Assembly (NCBI GenBank): GCA_018830885.1
Contig: JAHJRI010000342.1
Span: 1-36,717 of the forward strand
Direction: 5' to 3'
DNA: 36,717 bases
Source: a bacterium
GTDB lineage: Bacteria; SAR324; XYD2-FULL-50-16
Shown: one piece after another, positions 16,530 to 24,045 of the stretch
Layout: each line of letters starts with the position of its first letter
Numbering within the stretch: the stretch's first letter is position 1
Translations under genes and position numbers: made by a program
The notes under the pieces: generated by a model
What the model saw: only the letters and a program-made list of their open reading frames with translations
Databases searched by the model: none
Told to the model about the DNA's origin: nothing

Positions 16530-16580
16530 GCTTTTTCATAACCACCACCATGCCCCGGTTGGGGCACAACAAAGCATGAG
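16530..16580. repeat. Short hairpin repeat D2
   Basis: Second copy of the D repeat: GCTTTTTCATA, a TGCCCC/GGGGCA stem (16551-16556 and 16561-16566, loop GGTT), then CACAACAAAGCATGAG. Same orientation as D1 and about 3 kb away. It ends 40 bp before the DJ-1 start codon. Confidence 0.65.
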
Positions 16581-16620
16581 TATAGTACTCGGCAACCATC
16601 TGTCTCTGGACCAATGAGCC

Positions 16621-17202
16621 ATGAAACAAGTCTTACTGCTGTTATTAAAGGGAACTGAAATTTTTGAAGCGGCTGCTTTTTATGATGTCATCGGTTGGAC
16701 CCGTTTCCATGGGCTGGAGCCGATCAATGTGGTCACAGCGGCCCTGGAGAGCGAGACCCAGTGTACTTTTGGCCTTACGGTCAAACCGGATATCCTGATC
16801 AATGAGGTCAAGGTGGATAGCTTTGACGCCCTGGCCATACCGGGCGGGTTCGCCGATTTCGGCTTTTACGAGCATGCTTATTCCAATGCGGTTTCCCGGT
16901 TAATCAATGACTTTGAGACCGGAAACAAGATCATCGCGTCAATCTGCGTGGGGGCTCTCCCCGTCGCGAACAGCGGTGTTCTGAAGAATCGTCACGCCAC
17001 CACCTACCATCTGCTGGGTGGCCGGCGGCGCAAGCAGCTGGCCGATTTCGGAGTACTGGTCGAGGATCAGCGCATTGTCCAGGATGGACATATCATTACC
17101 TCAACATCGCCGGCCACTGCCCTTGAAGTTGCATTTCTGCTGGTGGAGAAAGTGACAACAGCCGCAAATGCCGACAAGATACGACAAATGATGGGATTTT
17201 AG
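16621..17202 (+). CDS. DJ-1/PfpI family protein
   Basis: A 193-residue protein of the DJ-1/ThiJ/PfpI superfamily, related to YajL- and DJ-1-type proteins tied to protection from oxidation and reactive carbonyls. The nucleophile-elbow Cys109 lies in SICVGALPVANSG, preceded by the AIPGGFADFG loop (72-81), and an N-terminal acidic residue (Glu16 in TEIFEA) is placed as in DJ-1. The motif HATTYHLLGG (about 124-133) is typical. Length is normal. It is followed 44 bp later by a MAPEG gene on the same strand. The substrate is not determined. Confidence 0.87.
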   Translation: MKQVLLLLLKGTEIFEAAAFYDVIGWTRFHGLEPINVVTAALESETQCTFGLTVKPDILINEVKVDSFDALAIPGGFADFGFYEHAYSNAVSRLINDFETGNKIIASICVGALPVANSGVLKNRHATTYHLLGGRRRKQLADFGVLVEDQRIVQDGHIITSTSPATALEVAFLLVEKVTTAANADKIRQMMGF

Positions 17203-17246
17203 AACCAACCTGATGCGCACCAATAAATTCAAACAGGAGAAAGGGG

Positions 17247-17663
17247 ATGAATACGACAGCATTGGCGTTAGCGGGATATATCACATGGTTTCTGGTTCTT
17301 TTGGGAGGAATCGCCGTATACAGGAGTGTCTTGACTGTTACCGGAAAACGGGCAGCCAATGCTTTCGCTCCCCATGGATCGGATGTGTCTGATTTTTCGG
17401 GCAGGCTCTGCCGCGCCCATGCCAACTGTTACGAAAGCTTCCCGTTTATCGGGGGTTTGCTGCTGCTGGCGCTGGTAACGAACACAACTGATATCACCGC
17501 TTCACTGGCACTGGTTGTGCTGGCCTGCCGGGTGATCCAATCGTCTGTTCACCTGATTTCTACCAGTGTCATGGCCGTCCAGACCCGGTTTCTGTTTTTC
17601 CTGATTCAGTATGGGATCTGCTTCTACTGGGTCATTCAGTTTCTGACACGGCTGACAGCCTGA
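17247..17663 (+). CDS. MAPEG family membrane protein
   Basis: A 138-residue protein with four hydrophobic segments (about 8-30, 64-80, 82-104 and 115-135), the layout of MAPEG proteins (membrane-associated proteins in eicosanoid and glutathione metabolism). The defining loop RAHANCYESFP (56-66), with Asn60 and Glu63, is present. Eukaryotic and some bacterial members conjugate glutathione to lipophilic electrophiles, but many bacterial ones are untested. A strong Shine-Dalgarno (CAGGAGAAAGGGG) precedes the ATG. It lies 44 bp after the DJ-1 gene, so the two probably form an operon. Confidence 0.85.
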   Translation: MNTTALALAGYITWFLVLLGGIAVYRSVLTVTGKRAANAFAPHGSDVSDFSGRLCRAHANCYESFPFIGGLLLLALVTNTTDITASLALVVLACRVIQSSVHLISTSVMAVQTRFLFFLIQYGICFYWVIQFLTRLTA

Positions 17664-17716
17664 TTTCAAACAGACCGCCGGTTCCGAGACGGGTTTTCTG
17701 TCGACCGATACTCACC

Positions 17717-17741
17717 GTCCCGCATCTTTGGCTTGCGGGAC
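17717..17741 (+). terminator. Possible terminator after the MAPEG gene
   Basis: Stem GTCCCGCA / TGCGGGAC (17717-17724 and 17734-17741), 9-nt loop, 53 bp after the MAPEG stop. The sequence after it (CCTTGTTC) is only partly T-rich, so termination is tentative. Confidence 0.4.
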
Positions 17742-17888
17742 CCTTGTTCGAACCAGCCTGACACCCTCCAGGGTCACGCCAGGGGAATCATCACGCCATC
17801 GGGGTTTTCCCGAACCGTAAGATGGCGGATCTCCGCCGTTTGGCATCACCCCGGATGGATCGGGATTTTACCCGAGGAAAATTCAGCT

Positions 17889-18194
17889 ATGATAAACGTC
17901 ATTGCATTCATACACGTCAAAGAAGGTCAACTGTCCGCATTTGTTGAGATCTTCAAATCCAATATCCCCCTTGTGCTTCAAGAGCGGGGATGTATCGAAT
18001 ATGTGCCGACGGTCGATTACCCCTCCGGTTTTCCGGCCCAGAAGCTGGATGGCAATGTCGTCACCATTATTGAGAAATGGGAAAGCCTGGCGGATCTGCA
18101 GGCTCATCAGGCGTCCGCCCATATGCTGGCATATAAGGAGAAGGTGAAGGACCTGGTCGATCACGTGGTCCTCAAAGTCCTGAAAGCCGCATAA
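17889..18194 (+). CDS. Antibiotic biosynthesis monooxygenase (ABM) domain protein
   Basis: A 101-residue single-domain protein of the ABM/dimeric alpha-beta barrel fold: an opening strand MINVIAFIHVKEGQ, a helix with FVEIFKSNIPLVLQERGC, a strand with TIIEKWES, and a helix LADLQAHQASAHMLAYKEK with the family-like HQ-x-SAH motif. Members are small quinol- or aldehyde-acting monooxygenases (YgiN-like) or carrier-free sensors. The frame is open upstream to 17733, but the ATG at 17889 has GAGGAAA 8 bases before it and matches the family N-terminus. It stands between MAPEG and the quinone oxidoreductase, fitting a quinone/electrophile theme. Confidence 0.75.
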   Translation: MINVIAFIHVKEGQLSAFVEIFKSNIPLVLQERGCIEYVPTVDYPSGFPAQKLDGNVVTIIEKWESLADLQAHQASAHMLAYKEKVKDLVDHVVLKVLKAA

Positions 18195-18384
18195 AAACCG
18201 ATTCAAGACATGCCCTGAGGTTCCCACGGGGCCTCTGCCAGAAACTTCCAACGCTGTCCGGTGATATTTCCGGGAACCAATGCTTAACATATTGGCTGGC
18301 TATCGGTATAATGGTTATTTCAAGAGCCCATGGCCGTTTTTAAGGGAACACCTTTTCCTAACCACTTCTCAACCAGGGGAAATT

Positions 18385-19347
18385 ATGAAAGCAATAGTCG
18401 TCAGCGAATTCGGCGAGCCCGACGTTATGAAAATAGCGGATATCCCGATACCGGAACCAGGCGCCGACCAGATCTGCCTGAAAGTGGACTCTGCGGGTGT
18501 GAATCCGGTTGAATGCTATGTCCGCTCGGGGATTTACCCGGTGTTGCCGAAACTTCCATACACCCCCGGGATTGACGCTGCGGGAACCATCGCGGCAGTT
18601 GGATCCGGGGTCAAGGGCTGGGCTGTCGGCGACCGGGTCTATGTCACCCGGAGCATCAGCGGCACCTACGCTGAATATACCATCTGCCATCAGAGTATGG
18701 TGTATACACTGCCGGAGAATATTACCTTCTGCCAGGGAGCCGCCATTGGTGTTCCCGGTTCTGCCGCATGGCGATCCCTGTTTTACAGGGGCCAGGCGCA
18801 ACCCGGGGAAAGACTGCTGGTTCACGGTGCCAGTGGCTCTGTCGGTCTGTTTGCCATTCAGCTGGCGCGTCTTGCCGGCATGGAGGTCTTCGGCACAGCA
18901 GGGAGCCCGGCTGGTATCAGCCTGATCTCCAAAAACGGTGCCACCCGGGTTTTCAATCATCGGGAAGAGGGCTATCAGAAGGCGTTGATGGCAGCAACAG
19001 ATGGAAAAGGGTTTAACCTGATTCTCGAAAACCTGGCCAATGTGAACCTGGAAAAAGACCTGGAAATGCTCTCGCCCTGTGGCAGGGTCATCATCGTCGG
19101 TAACCGGGGCCGGATCGAAATCGATCCCAGGCTGACCATGGGCAAGGAAACGGACATTCGTGGTATGTCACTCTTTAACACGACACCCGAAGAGTTTGTC
19201 CGGATGCATGCGGCCCTGAAAGGGGCTTTTGAATTCGGCGGTGTTACACCGGTTGTCAGCAGGGTTCTCCCGCTGGAGGAAGCGGTTGACGCCCATCAGA
19301 TGGTTCTCAAGGACGGCAACCTGGGCAAGATCGTGCTCAAGCCGTAA
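18385..19347 (+). CDS. Zinc-independent quinone oxidoreductase (MDR family)
   Basis: A 320-residue medium-chain dehydrogenase/reductase of the NADPH:quinone reductase kind, which reduces quinones or enones. The N-terminal GroES-like domain starts MKAIVVSEFGEP; catalytic zinc ligands are absent (the Cys of zinc enzymes is replaced in VNPVECYVRSG). The Rossmann part has the nucleotide motif VHGASGSVGLFAIQLA (about 148-163) and later GRVIIVGNRG. The frame extends upstream to 18280, but the ATG at 18385 is preceded by AGGGGA at good spacing and matches the family start. The stress and redox neighbours agree with a detoxifying role. Confidence 0.87.
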   Translation: MKAIVVSEFGEPDVMKIADIPIPEPGADQICLKVDSAGVNPVECYVRSGIYPVLPKLPYTPGIDAAGTIAAVGSGVKGWAVGDRVYVTRSISGTYAEYTICHQSMVYTLPENITFCQGAAIGVPGSAAWRSLFYRGQAQPGERLLVHGASGSVGLFAIQLARLAGMEVFGTAGSPAGISLISKNGATRVFNHREEGYQKALMAATDGKGFNLILENLANVNLEKDLEMLSPCGRVIIVGNRGRIEIDPRLTMGKETDIRGMSLFNTTPEEFVRMHAALKGAFEFGGVTPVVSRVLPLEEAVDAHQMVLKDGNLGKIVLKP

Positions 19348-19478
19348 TTTCAAGCCCGCCCCTTTGTCCCGGGACCCTGTCAGCGCAATGCACAGACCGG
19401 CATGGGGCGGATTACGGATCCAACATTTCATTTCAGGCCATTCAACCGTTCACCCGTTCTATTGGAAAGCGCTCTCGT

Positions 19479-20399
19479 ATGCCCTTTATTCAATTCTGGC
19501 TGTCACGACTCTATCGGGCGCCGTATGTTCTCATCCTCTTCGCTCCCCTTTTCTGGGCCGGAAATATCGTTCTGGGTCGCGGTATCTATCAGCTGATTCC
19601 GCCCGTCAGCCTTGCATTCTGGCGGTGGGTCGTAGCCCTGATCATTCTGCTTCCTTTCAGCTGGTCCCATGTCCGCAAGGATTGGCCAACAATCAGGCGG
19701 CACTGGAAAATTCTGCTGCTGCTCGCCTTTCTGGGGGTAACCTGTTTTAACACCATGCTTTACAGGGCGGTTCATACCACCACGGCCATTAACGGTTCGC
19801 TTATCCAGAGCTCCATGCCGGCCTGGATTGTTCTGTTTTCGCTGCTGCTGTTCAGGGAGCGCATCTCCCGTATTCAGACCCTGGGGATGATACTCTGCAT
19901 TCTCGGGGCATTTAACATCGTCGTTCACGGCGACTGGCTGACGATCTCGCGAATCATCATCGTGAAAGGCGATATCTGGATGATTGTGGCCGTTGCCCTC
20001 TATGCCTGCTATTCTGCTCTGATGCGCAAACGACCGATGATGACGGGTCTCGGTTTTCTGACGGCAACCTTTGCCATGGGCTGTTTCCTCCTGTTTCCCT
20101 TGTATCTCTGGGAATTAAGCGTATCCGAACTGCCGGCAGTCCGTTTCAACTGGCAGATAGGGGCCAGTATTCTGTATGTCGCAGTTTTTCCGTCCATCCT
20201 GGCATACCTGTGCTGGAATCGGGGAATCGAACTGATCGGGGCCAACCGCACCGGTCTCTATATCAATTTCATCCCCATCTTTGCATCCATTCTCGCCGTG
20301 ATTCTGCTGCACGAAAGGCTGTTCGCCTTTCATTTTATCGGCATCAGTATGATCATCGGCGGTATGATCATTTTTAACCGGATGCATCCCCAAATATAG
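19479..20399 (+). CDS. EamA/DMT superfamily transporter
   Basis: A 306-residue membrane protein with ten hydrophobic helices in two five-helix halves, each an EamA domain: FAPLFWAGNIVLGRGI with the PPVSLAFWRW helix in the first half, and DIWMIVAVALYACYSALMRK in the second. The C-terminal helix ends with HFIGISMIIGGMIIFNRM. Such proteins export or import metabolites such as amino acids or nucleosides; the substrate cannot be inferred. It follows the quinone oxidoreductase by 131 bp and is followed by a 650-bp gene-free region full of palindromic repeats. Confidence 0.88.
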   Translation: MPFIQFWLSRLYRAPYVLILFAPLFWAGNIVLGRGIYQLIPPVSLAFWRWVVALIILLPFSWSHVRKDWPTIRRHWKILLLLAFLGVTCFNTMLYRAVHTTTAINGSLIQSSMPAWIVLFSLLLFRERISRIQTLGMILCILGAFNIVVHGDWLTISRIIIVKGDIWMIVAVALYACYSALMRKRPMMTGLGFLTATFAMGCFLLFPLYLWELSVSELPAVRFNWQIGASILYVAVFPSILAYLCWNRGIELIGANRTGLYINFIPIFASILAVILLHERLFAFHFIGISMIIGGMIIFNRMHPQI

Positions 20400-20577
20400 T
20401 CTGGAACTGCGGAGGCTATCCATTTCCAGCCGTTTCCATCCATGAACTCGGCTTTCCTGGGTCTGTCAACCCGGAATTCATTGTCCTCACCGGAGAGGTC
20501 CCCCTGACCTTCGATTGAATAGAACACAATTTAAATGGACTTTGCCTCCAGTCTGATTTATCATAAGGATTCAGTAA

Positions 20578-20717
20578 CGATTCACCTGTATACGCCCCAA
20601 AGGTATTGTGTTTCAAGAAACGCATGAATCCTCCTGGAGCTCCTGGAAGCCATCCATGGCTTCCAAGGTTCTTGAAACACAATACCTTCGGGGCTGAACG
20701 GAAATTGAACTGAATAG
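20578..20717. repeat. Palindromic element B1
   Basis: A 140-bp palindrome. Arms ATTCACCTG...GCCCCAAAGGTATTGTGTTT CAAGAA pair with the right half (TTCTTGAAACACAATACC...GGGGC...TGAATAG). The centre is a shorter mirrored core, TCCTGGAGCTCCTGGA and GCCATCCATGGC. B2 (36579-36717), about 16 kb away, is the same with only about 4 differences. Confidence 0.8.
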
Positions 20718-20723
20718 ATACAG

Positions 20724-20830
20724 GATTCAGGTTCAGCGCAGGCCACCTGTCTCCGGTTCATATCCACACTTTATGATAACCAGCATGTTCCGGGTGGCGC
20801 ATACCAGAGACCTGCGATGCTGAACGAATC
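20724..20830. repeat. Degenerate palindromic element A5
   Basis: A 107-bp imperfect palindrome between B1 and B3. The left end GATTCAGGTTCAGCG matches the left arm of A1 and A3; the right end (GAGACCTGCGATGCTGAACG AATC) is its degenerate complement. A weaker inner stem uses TATGATAACCAGCATG and CCACA.../...GGTGG. Confidence 0.5.
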
Positions 20831-20834
20831 ATGC

Positions 20835-21010
20835 TTAAGGGCACCCTGATTCATTAAAATGATCGAACTTACCGCAACCAAAGGGTTGATCTTTCAAGAA
20901 ACGCACGAGTCCATCCATGGAGCTCCTGGAAGCCATCCCTGGCTTCCAGGGTTCTTGAAACACCAACCCTTTGATGCTGACTGAGTTCCAGGTAATCAAG
21001 GTGCCCTTAA
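20835..21010. repeat. Palindromic element B3 with different arms
   Basis: A 176-bp palindrome with outer ends TTAAGGGCACC / GGTGCCCTTAA. The inner arms, CCAAAGGGTTGATCTTTCAA and the matching right side, are self-complementary but differ from those of B1. The core (CATCCATGGAGCTCCTGGAA, GCCATCCCTGGC, TTCCAGGGTTCTTGAAACAC) matches B1. It ends 40 bp before the osmC start codon. Confidence 0.75.
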
Positions 21011-21050
21011 TATAACCCCGGTTTGAAAATATTATCACCAAGGAGCCAAC

Positions 21051-21452
21051 ATGCCAGCAGAAGTTAAAGTACAGGTTGTTCAGATTTCAGAGTCCGCATC
21101 TGAAGGAAAAGTTAGAAACCATTCAGTCACCATCGACCGACCCGAAGCAAAGGGTGGCGCAGACAAGGGTCCCATGGGAGGCGAATTCATGCTGATGGGT
21201 CTGGGCGGCTGTTTCATGAGCAACCTGCTGGCAGCGATCAAGGCCCGGGAAGCGAATGTCTCCAATGTGAAGATTGACGTCACCGGCACCGCCGATGGCA
21301 CACCGGGCCGGTACGTGGCCGCCCGTATGGACATATCAGCTGATTTTGATGACCGGGAGCTGATGACCAAGCTGGTCACCATCGCGGAACGGGGATGCCT
21401 GGTGGCCAACACGCTCAAAAATGCGCTCGATCTGACCATCAATATCAGCTGA
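21051..21452 (+). CDS. OsmC family protein
   Basis: A 133-residue OsmC/Ohr-like protein. The two redox cysteines of the family are present: Cys54 in LMGLGGCFMSNLL and Cys116 in IAERGCLVANTL; the surrounding fold elements match. OsmC/Ohr proteins reduce organic hydroperoxides in the cytoplasm. The Shine-Dalgarno is strong (AAGGAG, 6 bases before ATG). Its upstream region is taken up by repeat B3, so its promoter must lie in or near that repeat or upstream of it. Neighbours are stress genes. The specific subtype, OsmC versus YhfA-like, is not resolved. Confidence 0.87.
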   Translation: MPAEVKVQVVQISESASEGKVRNHSVTIDRPEAKGGADKGPMGGEFMLMGLGGCFMSNLLAAIKAREANVSNVKIDVTGTADGTPGRYVAARMDISADFDDRELMTKLVTIAERGCLVANTLKNALDLTINIS

Positions 21453-21540
21453 CCCGCTGAACGGGGCCGGAGGCCACTGGGGACAACATGTCTTCCTGGC
21501 ATCCGGCCATCTTCGACGCTCGGTCTGCGCAACCACTTAC

Positions 21541-21682
21541 GATTCTGTTTCCATTCAGATGCCGCTATAGCCGCCAAGAACCGCAGGTCATCGAACGCAT
21601 TCCCGGCGTTCTTCGCTACAGGTCTCGTGAAGTCAATCACACACAAATCTCAGCCTCTGCTCACAAAAAACTGGTGAATCGT
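21541..21682. repeat. Degenerate palindromic element A4
   Basis: About 142 bp that aligns end to end with A3: CGCTATAGCCGCCAAGAACC...GAACGCATTC...GGCGTTCTTC, then AGTCAATCACACACAAATCT and CAGCCTCTGCTCA. Many substitutions have reduced its pairing, so it seems an older copy. Confidence 0.55.
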
Positions 21683-21725
21683 TTCCCGGATATTTTCTGA
21701 TTGACAGGGGATAACGGTATCATTA

Positions 21726-21741
21726 AACTCGTATACGAGTT
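21726..21741. promoter_or_regulatory. Perfect 16-bp dyad AACTCGTATACGAGTT
   Basis: An uninterrupted 16-bp palindrome in an AT-rich stretch, about 320 bp upstream of ridA. Its shape, a GTATAC centre with symmetric flanks, resembles operators of dimeric repressors such as GntR-type proteins, but no regulator gene is adjacent. It may instead be part of older repeat debris. Confidence 0.35.
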
Positions 21742-21804
21742 AATAGCAGGCAAGTTATTAAGTTGCCGGAATCGATTGTCAAAGGTTGAAACAACGACTT
21801 TCAG

Positions 21805-21974
21805 GGGTGCACCAAAATCATGTGGGCAATTTCGAATTTCGTTTCAAGAAAAAAGAGCTGTGTCTCTCCCGTCATGCCGACGGAGGTGGGCATCCAGGTG
21901 TATTTCACCGTTTACACACCTGGACACCCGCCTGCGCGGGTGTGACGAACTACCCACATGATTTTGGTACACCC
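21805..21974. repeat. Palindromic element C2
   Basis: A 170-bp element with terminal inverted repeats GGGTGCACCAAAATCATGTG GG (21805-21826) and the complement with one or two changes (21953-21974). Inside is a separate hairpin (21871-21946) with 31-nt arms, beginning GTCATGCCGACGG and ending CGCGGGTGTGAC, of a type (GTCAT-CC ... GGATGAC-like) I recall as a common interspersed repeat in proteobacterial genomes. The interior differs from that of C1 although total lengths are nearly equal. Confidence 0.75.
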
Positions 21975-22061
21975 GCTTTCAGAATAGACTGGACAAAAAT
22001 CAGGCGGGAGTGGGATGTTGGGAGCTGTTCAGATTCAATAACCGGACTCAGGAGAGACACC

Positions 22062-22442
22062 ATGAAAAAATCAATTATTCATACCCCTTCAGCCCCGGCT
22101 GCGGTCGGACCTTATTCCCAGGCCATCGCCGCCGGCAATCTGCTGTTTGTCTCCGGACAGATTCCCCTCAACCCGGAAACCGGGGAGGTGGTCGCGGGGG
22201 ATATTCAGGTTCAGACCCATCAGGTGATTGCCAATCTGAAGGCGATTCTGACGGCAGGCGGATCCTCCCTGGAAAAGGTGGTCAAGACGACCGTTTTTAT
22301 CACCGATATGGGAAATTTCGGCAAAGTCAATGAGGTCTACAGCGGTTATTTTTCCGAATCCCCGCCCGCCAGGGCCTGCGTCGAGGTTTCCCGGCTGCCG
22401 AAGGACGTCGCTGTTGAAATAGAGGCCATTGCCTTGATTTAA
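22062..22442 (+). CDS. ridA: RidA family reactive intermediate deaminase
   Basis: A 126-residue RidA/YjgF/UK114 protein, which hydrolyses reactive enamine/imine intermediates made by PLP enzymes. It shows the family blocks [12 protein letters not shown] (about 11-22), [16 protein letters not shown] (27-42), [14 protein letters not shown] (74-87) and the C-terminal [20 protein letters not shown], where the Arg of ARACVEV is the conserved substrate-binding residue. The frame is open upstream to 21786 through repeat C2, but the ATG at 22062 with GGAGAG before it gives the normal 126-residue protein. It is a single gene between repeat-rich gaps. Confidence 0.92.
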   Translation: MKKSIIHTPSAPAAVGPYSQAIAAGNLLFVSGQIPLNPETGEVVAGDIQVQTHQVIANLKAILTAGGSSLEKVVKTTVFITDMGNFGKVNEVYSGYFSESPPARACVEVSRLPKDVAVEIEAIALI

Positions 22443-22524
22443 GAACAGTCCCATCCCGACCGGGACCCCGAGTGGTTTTATATCGCTGGTGTCGTGTCAT
22501 GTCTCAATTGTTGCTTCGATTCCA

Positions 22525-22569
22525 CAGAAATCAGGGGACACGTGACGAGTACAGGTCCCCCAATTTCTG
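22525..22569. repeat. REP-like hairpin CAGAAAT...ATTTCTG
   Basis: A 45-bp imperfect palindrome: CAGAAATCAGGGGAC pairs with GGTCCCCCAATTTCTG around a variable centre. It is typical of REP-like hairpins. It lies 19 bp before element C3, between ridA and the QueG-related gene. Confidence 0.6.
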
Positions 22570-22587
22570 CTGTTTCCGACACTGGAC

Positions 22588-22664
22588 GGGTGCACCAAAA
22601 ACATGTGGGGTTGTGATTATAACCGCTTTCCCCATACAGGTACCCACACATATTTGGTGCGCCC
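22588..22664. repeat. Palindromic element C3 (short, uninterrupted)
   Basis: A 77-bp element with inverted ends GGGTGCACCAAAAACATGTG and ...CACATATTTGGTGCGCCC. Its reverse complement matches the two outer parts of C1 almost base for base, with no insertion, so it looks like the uninterrupted form. Confidence 0.75.
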
Positions 22665-22771
22665 CATTGGACAGTTGACTTGACACTAGTAGTAGAAGTT
22701 TGCGTGGATACCGGGATCCGGCAACAAACGCCGGTTCCGGATACTGTACCGATAACTCAGAGGAGACAGAT

Positions 22772-23824
22772 ATGGATAAAATCGAACGAATGAGTCAGAC
22801 TGTCAAGGATTTTGCTCTGGGAGGAGGGGCCATTGCCGTGGGAATCGCCACGACGGAGACCCTCGCAGGGGGACCGCCCTCCACGGATCTCTCCTACGTC
22901 CTTCCGGATGCCCGATCTGCGATCGTTTTCGCCCTCGCTTTTGAACAGGAGGTACTCGAATCCTTCCTGAAGAAAGAGGACATGGGGGGGCTGAATGTCG
23001 CCAATCGGCGTATCAACACCATGGCCAGCGGAATCGCCCTTGAACTGTCCGAATACCTCACCATGAAGGGGCTGGTTTCGGTACCGGTGACGGCCAATGC
23101 CGTCTACCGCAAGGATGTTCCGGGAGGCGCCTATTCAGAACTCCCCCCGCTTTCCCATCGCTACCTGGCCGCTCGCTCCGGGGTCGGCCATTTTGGACTA
23201 TCCGGCAATATCATCACGGCGGCGCATGGTGCTGCCGTGATTCTGGGATCCGTTGTCACACGGGCGGACCTGATTCCAACCGAGCCCCTCCCGGCTGAAG
23301 ACAACTATTGTGACGAGTGCCATCTCTGTCAGTCCAGTTGTGTATCGGGGTTGATGTCCCGCACAGAAAAAACTGAAGTATCACTGGGCGGGATAGCATT
23401 CAGCTATTCCCGGAGGCTCTCTTACAGTCGCTGTGATTATGTCTGCGGCGGGTTTGCCGGTCTTCATCCTTCCGGCAAGTGGTCGACCTGGTCCCCGGCC
23501 CGGTTTCCCATCCCGGAAAAAGACGAGGCGTTTCTGCCGGTGCTTCTCAAAGCGGCAGAACCATATAAAAAACGAGTCAAACAGGATTTCGGGGCGAATA
23601 TTTACCATCCGCTGACCCCGGGCAACCGCCTGGAGTTCACCTGTGGTCACTGCCAGTTTATCTGCCATCCGGACAAGACGGTGCGTCAGGAACGTTACAA
23701 GATGATCACGGGCAGCGGGGTTGTCATCCAGGACGCGGACGGCTGTTCACGGGCAGTGAAACCCGAAGCGGCCGTCGCCTTTCTGGAAACACTGGATGCT
23801 GAGACCCGGGCCCTCTACGAGTAG
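22772..23824 (+). CDS. QueG-related 4Fe-4S protein (epoxyqueuosine reductase-like)
   Basis: A 350-residue iron-sulfur protein related to the core of epoxyqueuosine reductase QueG and the reductive dehalogenase-like superfamily. The segment LAARSGVGHFGLSGNIITA (132-150) parallels the QueG LAVRAGLGW-GK block and is followed by a 4Fe-4S motif C-x2-C-x2-C-x3-C (Cys180, 183, 186, 190). Further cysteines (221, 225, 291, 294, 298; CGHCQFIC) could bind a second cluster with unusual spacing. I do not see the catalytic Asp motif (DxxPxxE) of true QueG. ATG 22772 follows AGGAGACAG. It is probably a diverged paralogue of unknown substrate, although a queuosine-type transporter gene lies about 1 kb away. 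Confidence 0.7.
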   Translation: MDKIERMSQTVKDFALGGGAIAVGIATTETLAGGPPSTDLSYVLPDARSAIVFALAFEQEVLESFLKKEDMGGLNVANRRINTMASGIALELSEYLTMKGLVSVPVTANAVYRKDVPGGAYSELPPLSHRYLAARSGVGHFGLSGNIITAAHGAAVILGSVVTRADLIPTEPLPAEDNYCDECHLCQSSCVSGLMSRTEKTEVSLGGIAFSYSRRLSYSRCDYVCGGFAGLHPSGKWSTWSPARFPIPEKDEAFLPVLLKAAEPYKKRVKQDFGANIYHPLTPGNRLEFTCGHCQFICHPDKTVRQERYKMITGSGVVIQDADGCSRAVKPEAAVAFLETLDAETRALYE

Positions 23825-24045
23825 TGACGCGTCCGCAACAGACGGGGAACATCGGTTATCCGGACCGGGACATTTTTGAACCGGTTCGGGCCACCCGGTT
23901 GCTGCTTGTTTTTCCCCAACCCGATGTAAATCAATGATCAATCAAAATATGTCATGACGATCAATCGTTTTTTATACCATCGTTAAGGCAAGCTAAAACC
24001 GTCATTCGTAAAAAAATCAAATTCAACCAACAAGGGAGACAAGCT

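Noticed and set aside
17740..17770. A tRNA T-loop-like GTTCGAACC
   Set aside because: The flanking bases do not form a T stem and no acceptor or anticodon arm is found.
20578..21010. A possible CRISPR array from tandem repeats
   Set aside because: The units are 107-176-bp palindromes with different sequences, not short identical repeats with spacers, and there are no cas genes.
21786..22061. A 92-residue N-terminal extension of RidA
   Set aside because: It passes through repeat C2, has no family match, and the 22062 start has a good ribosome-binding site and normal length.
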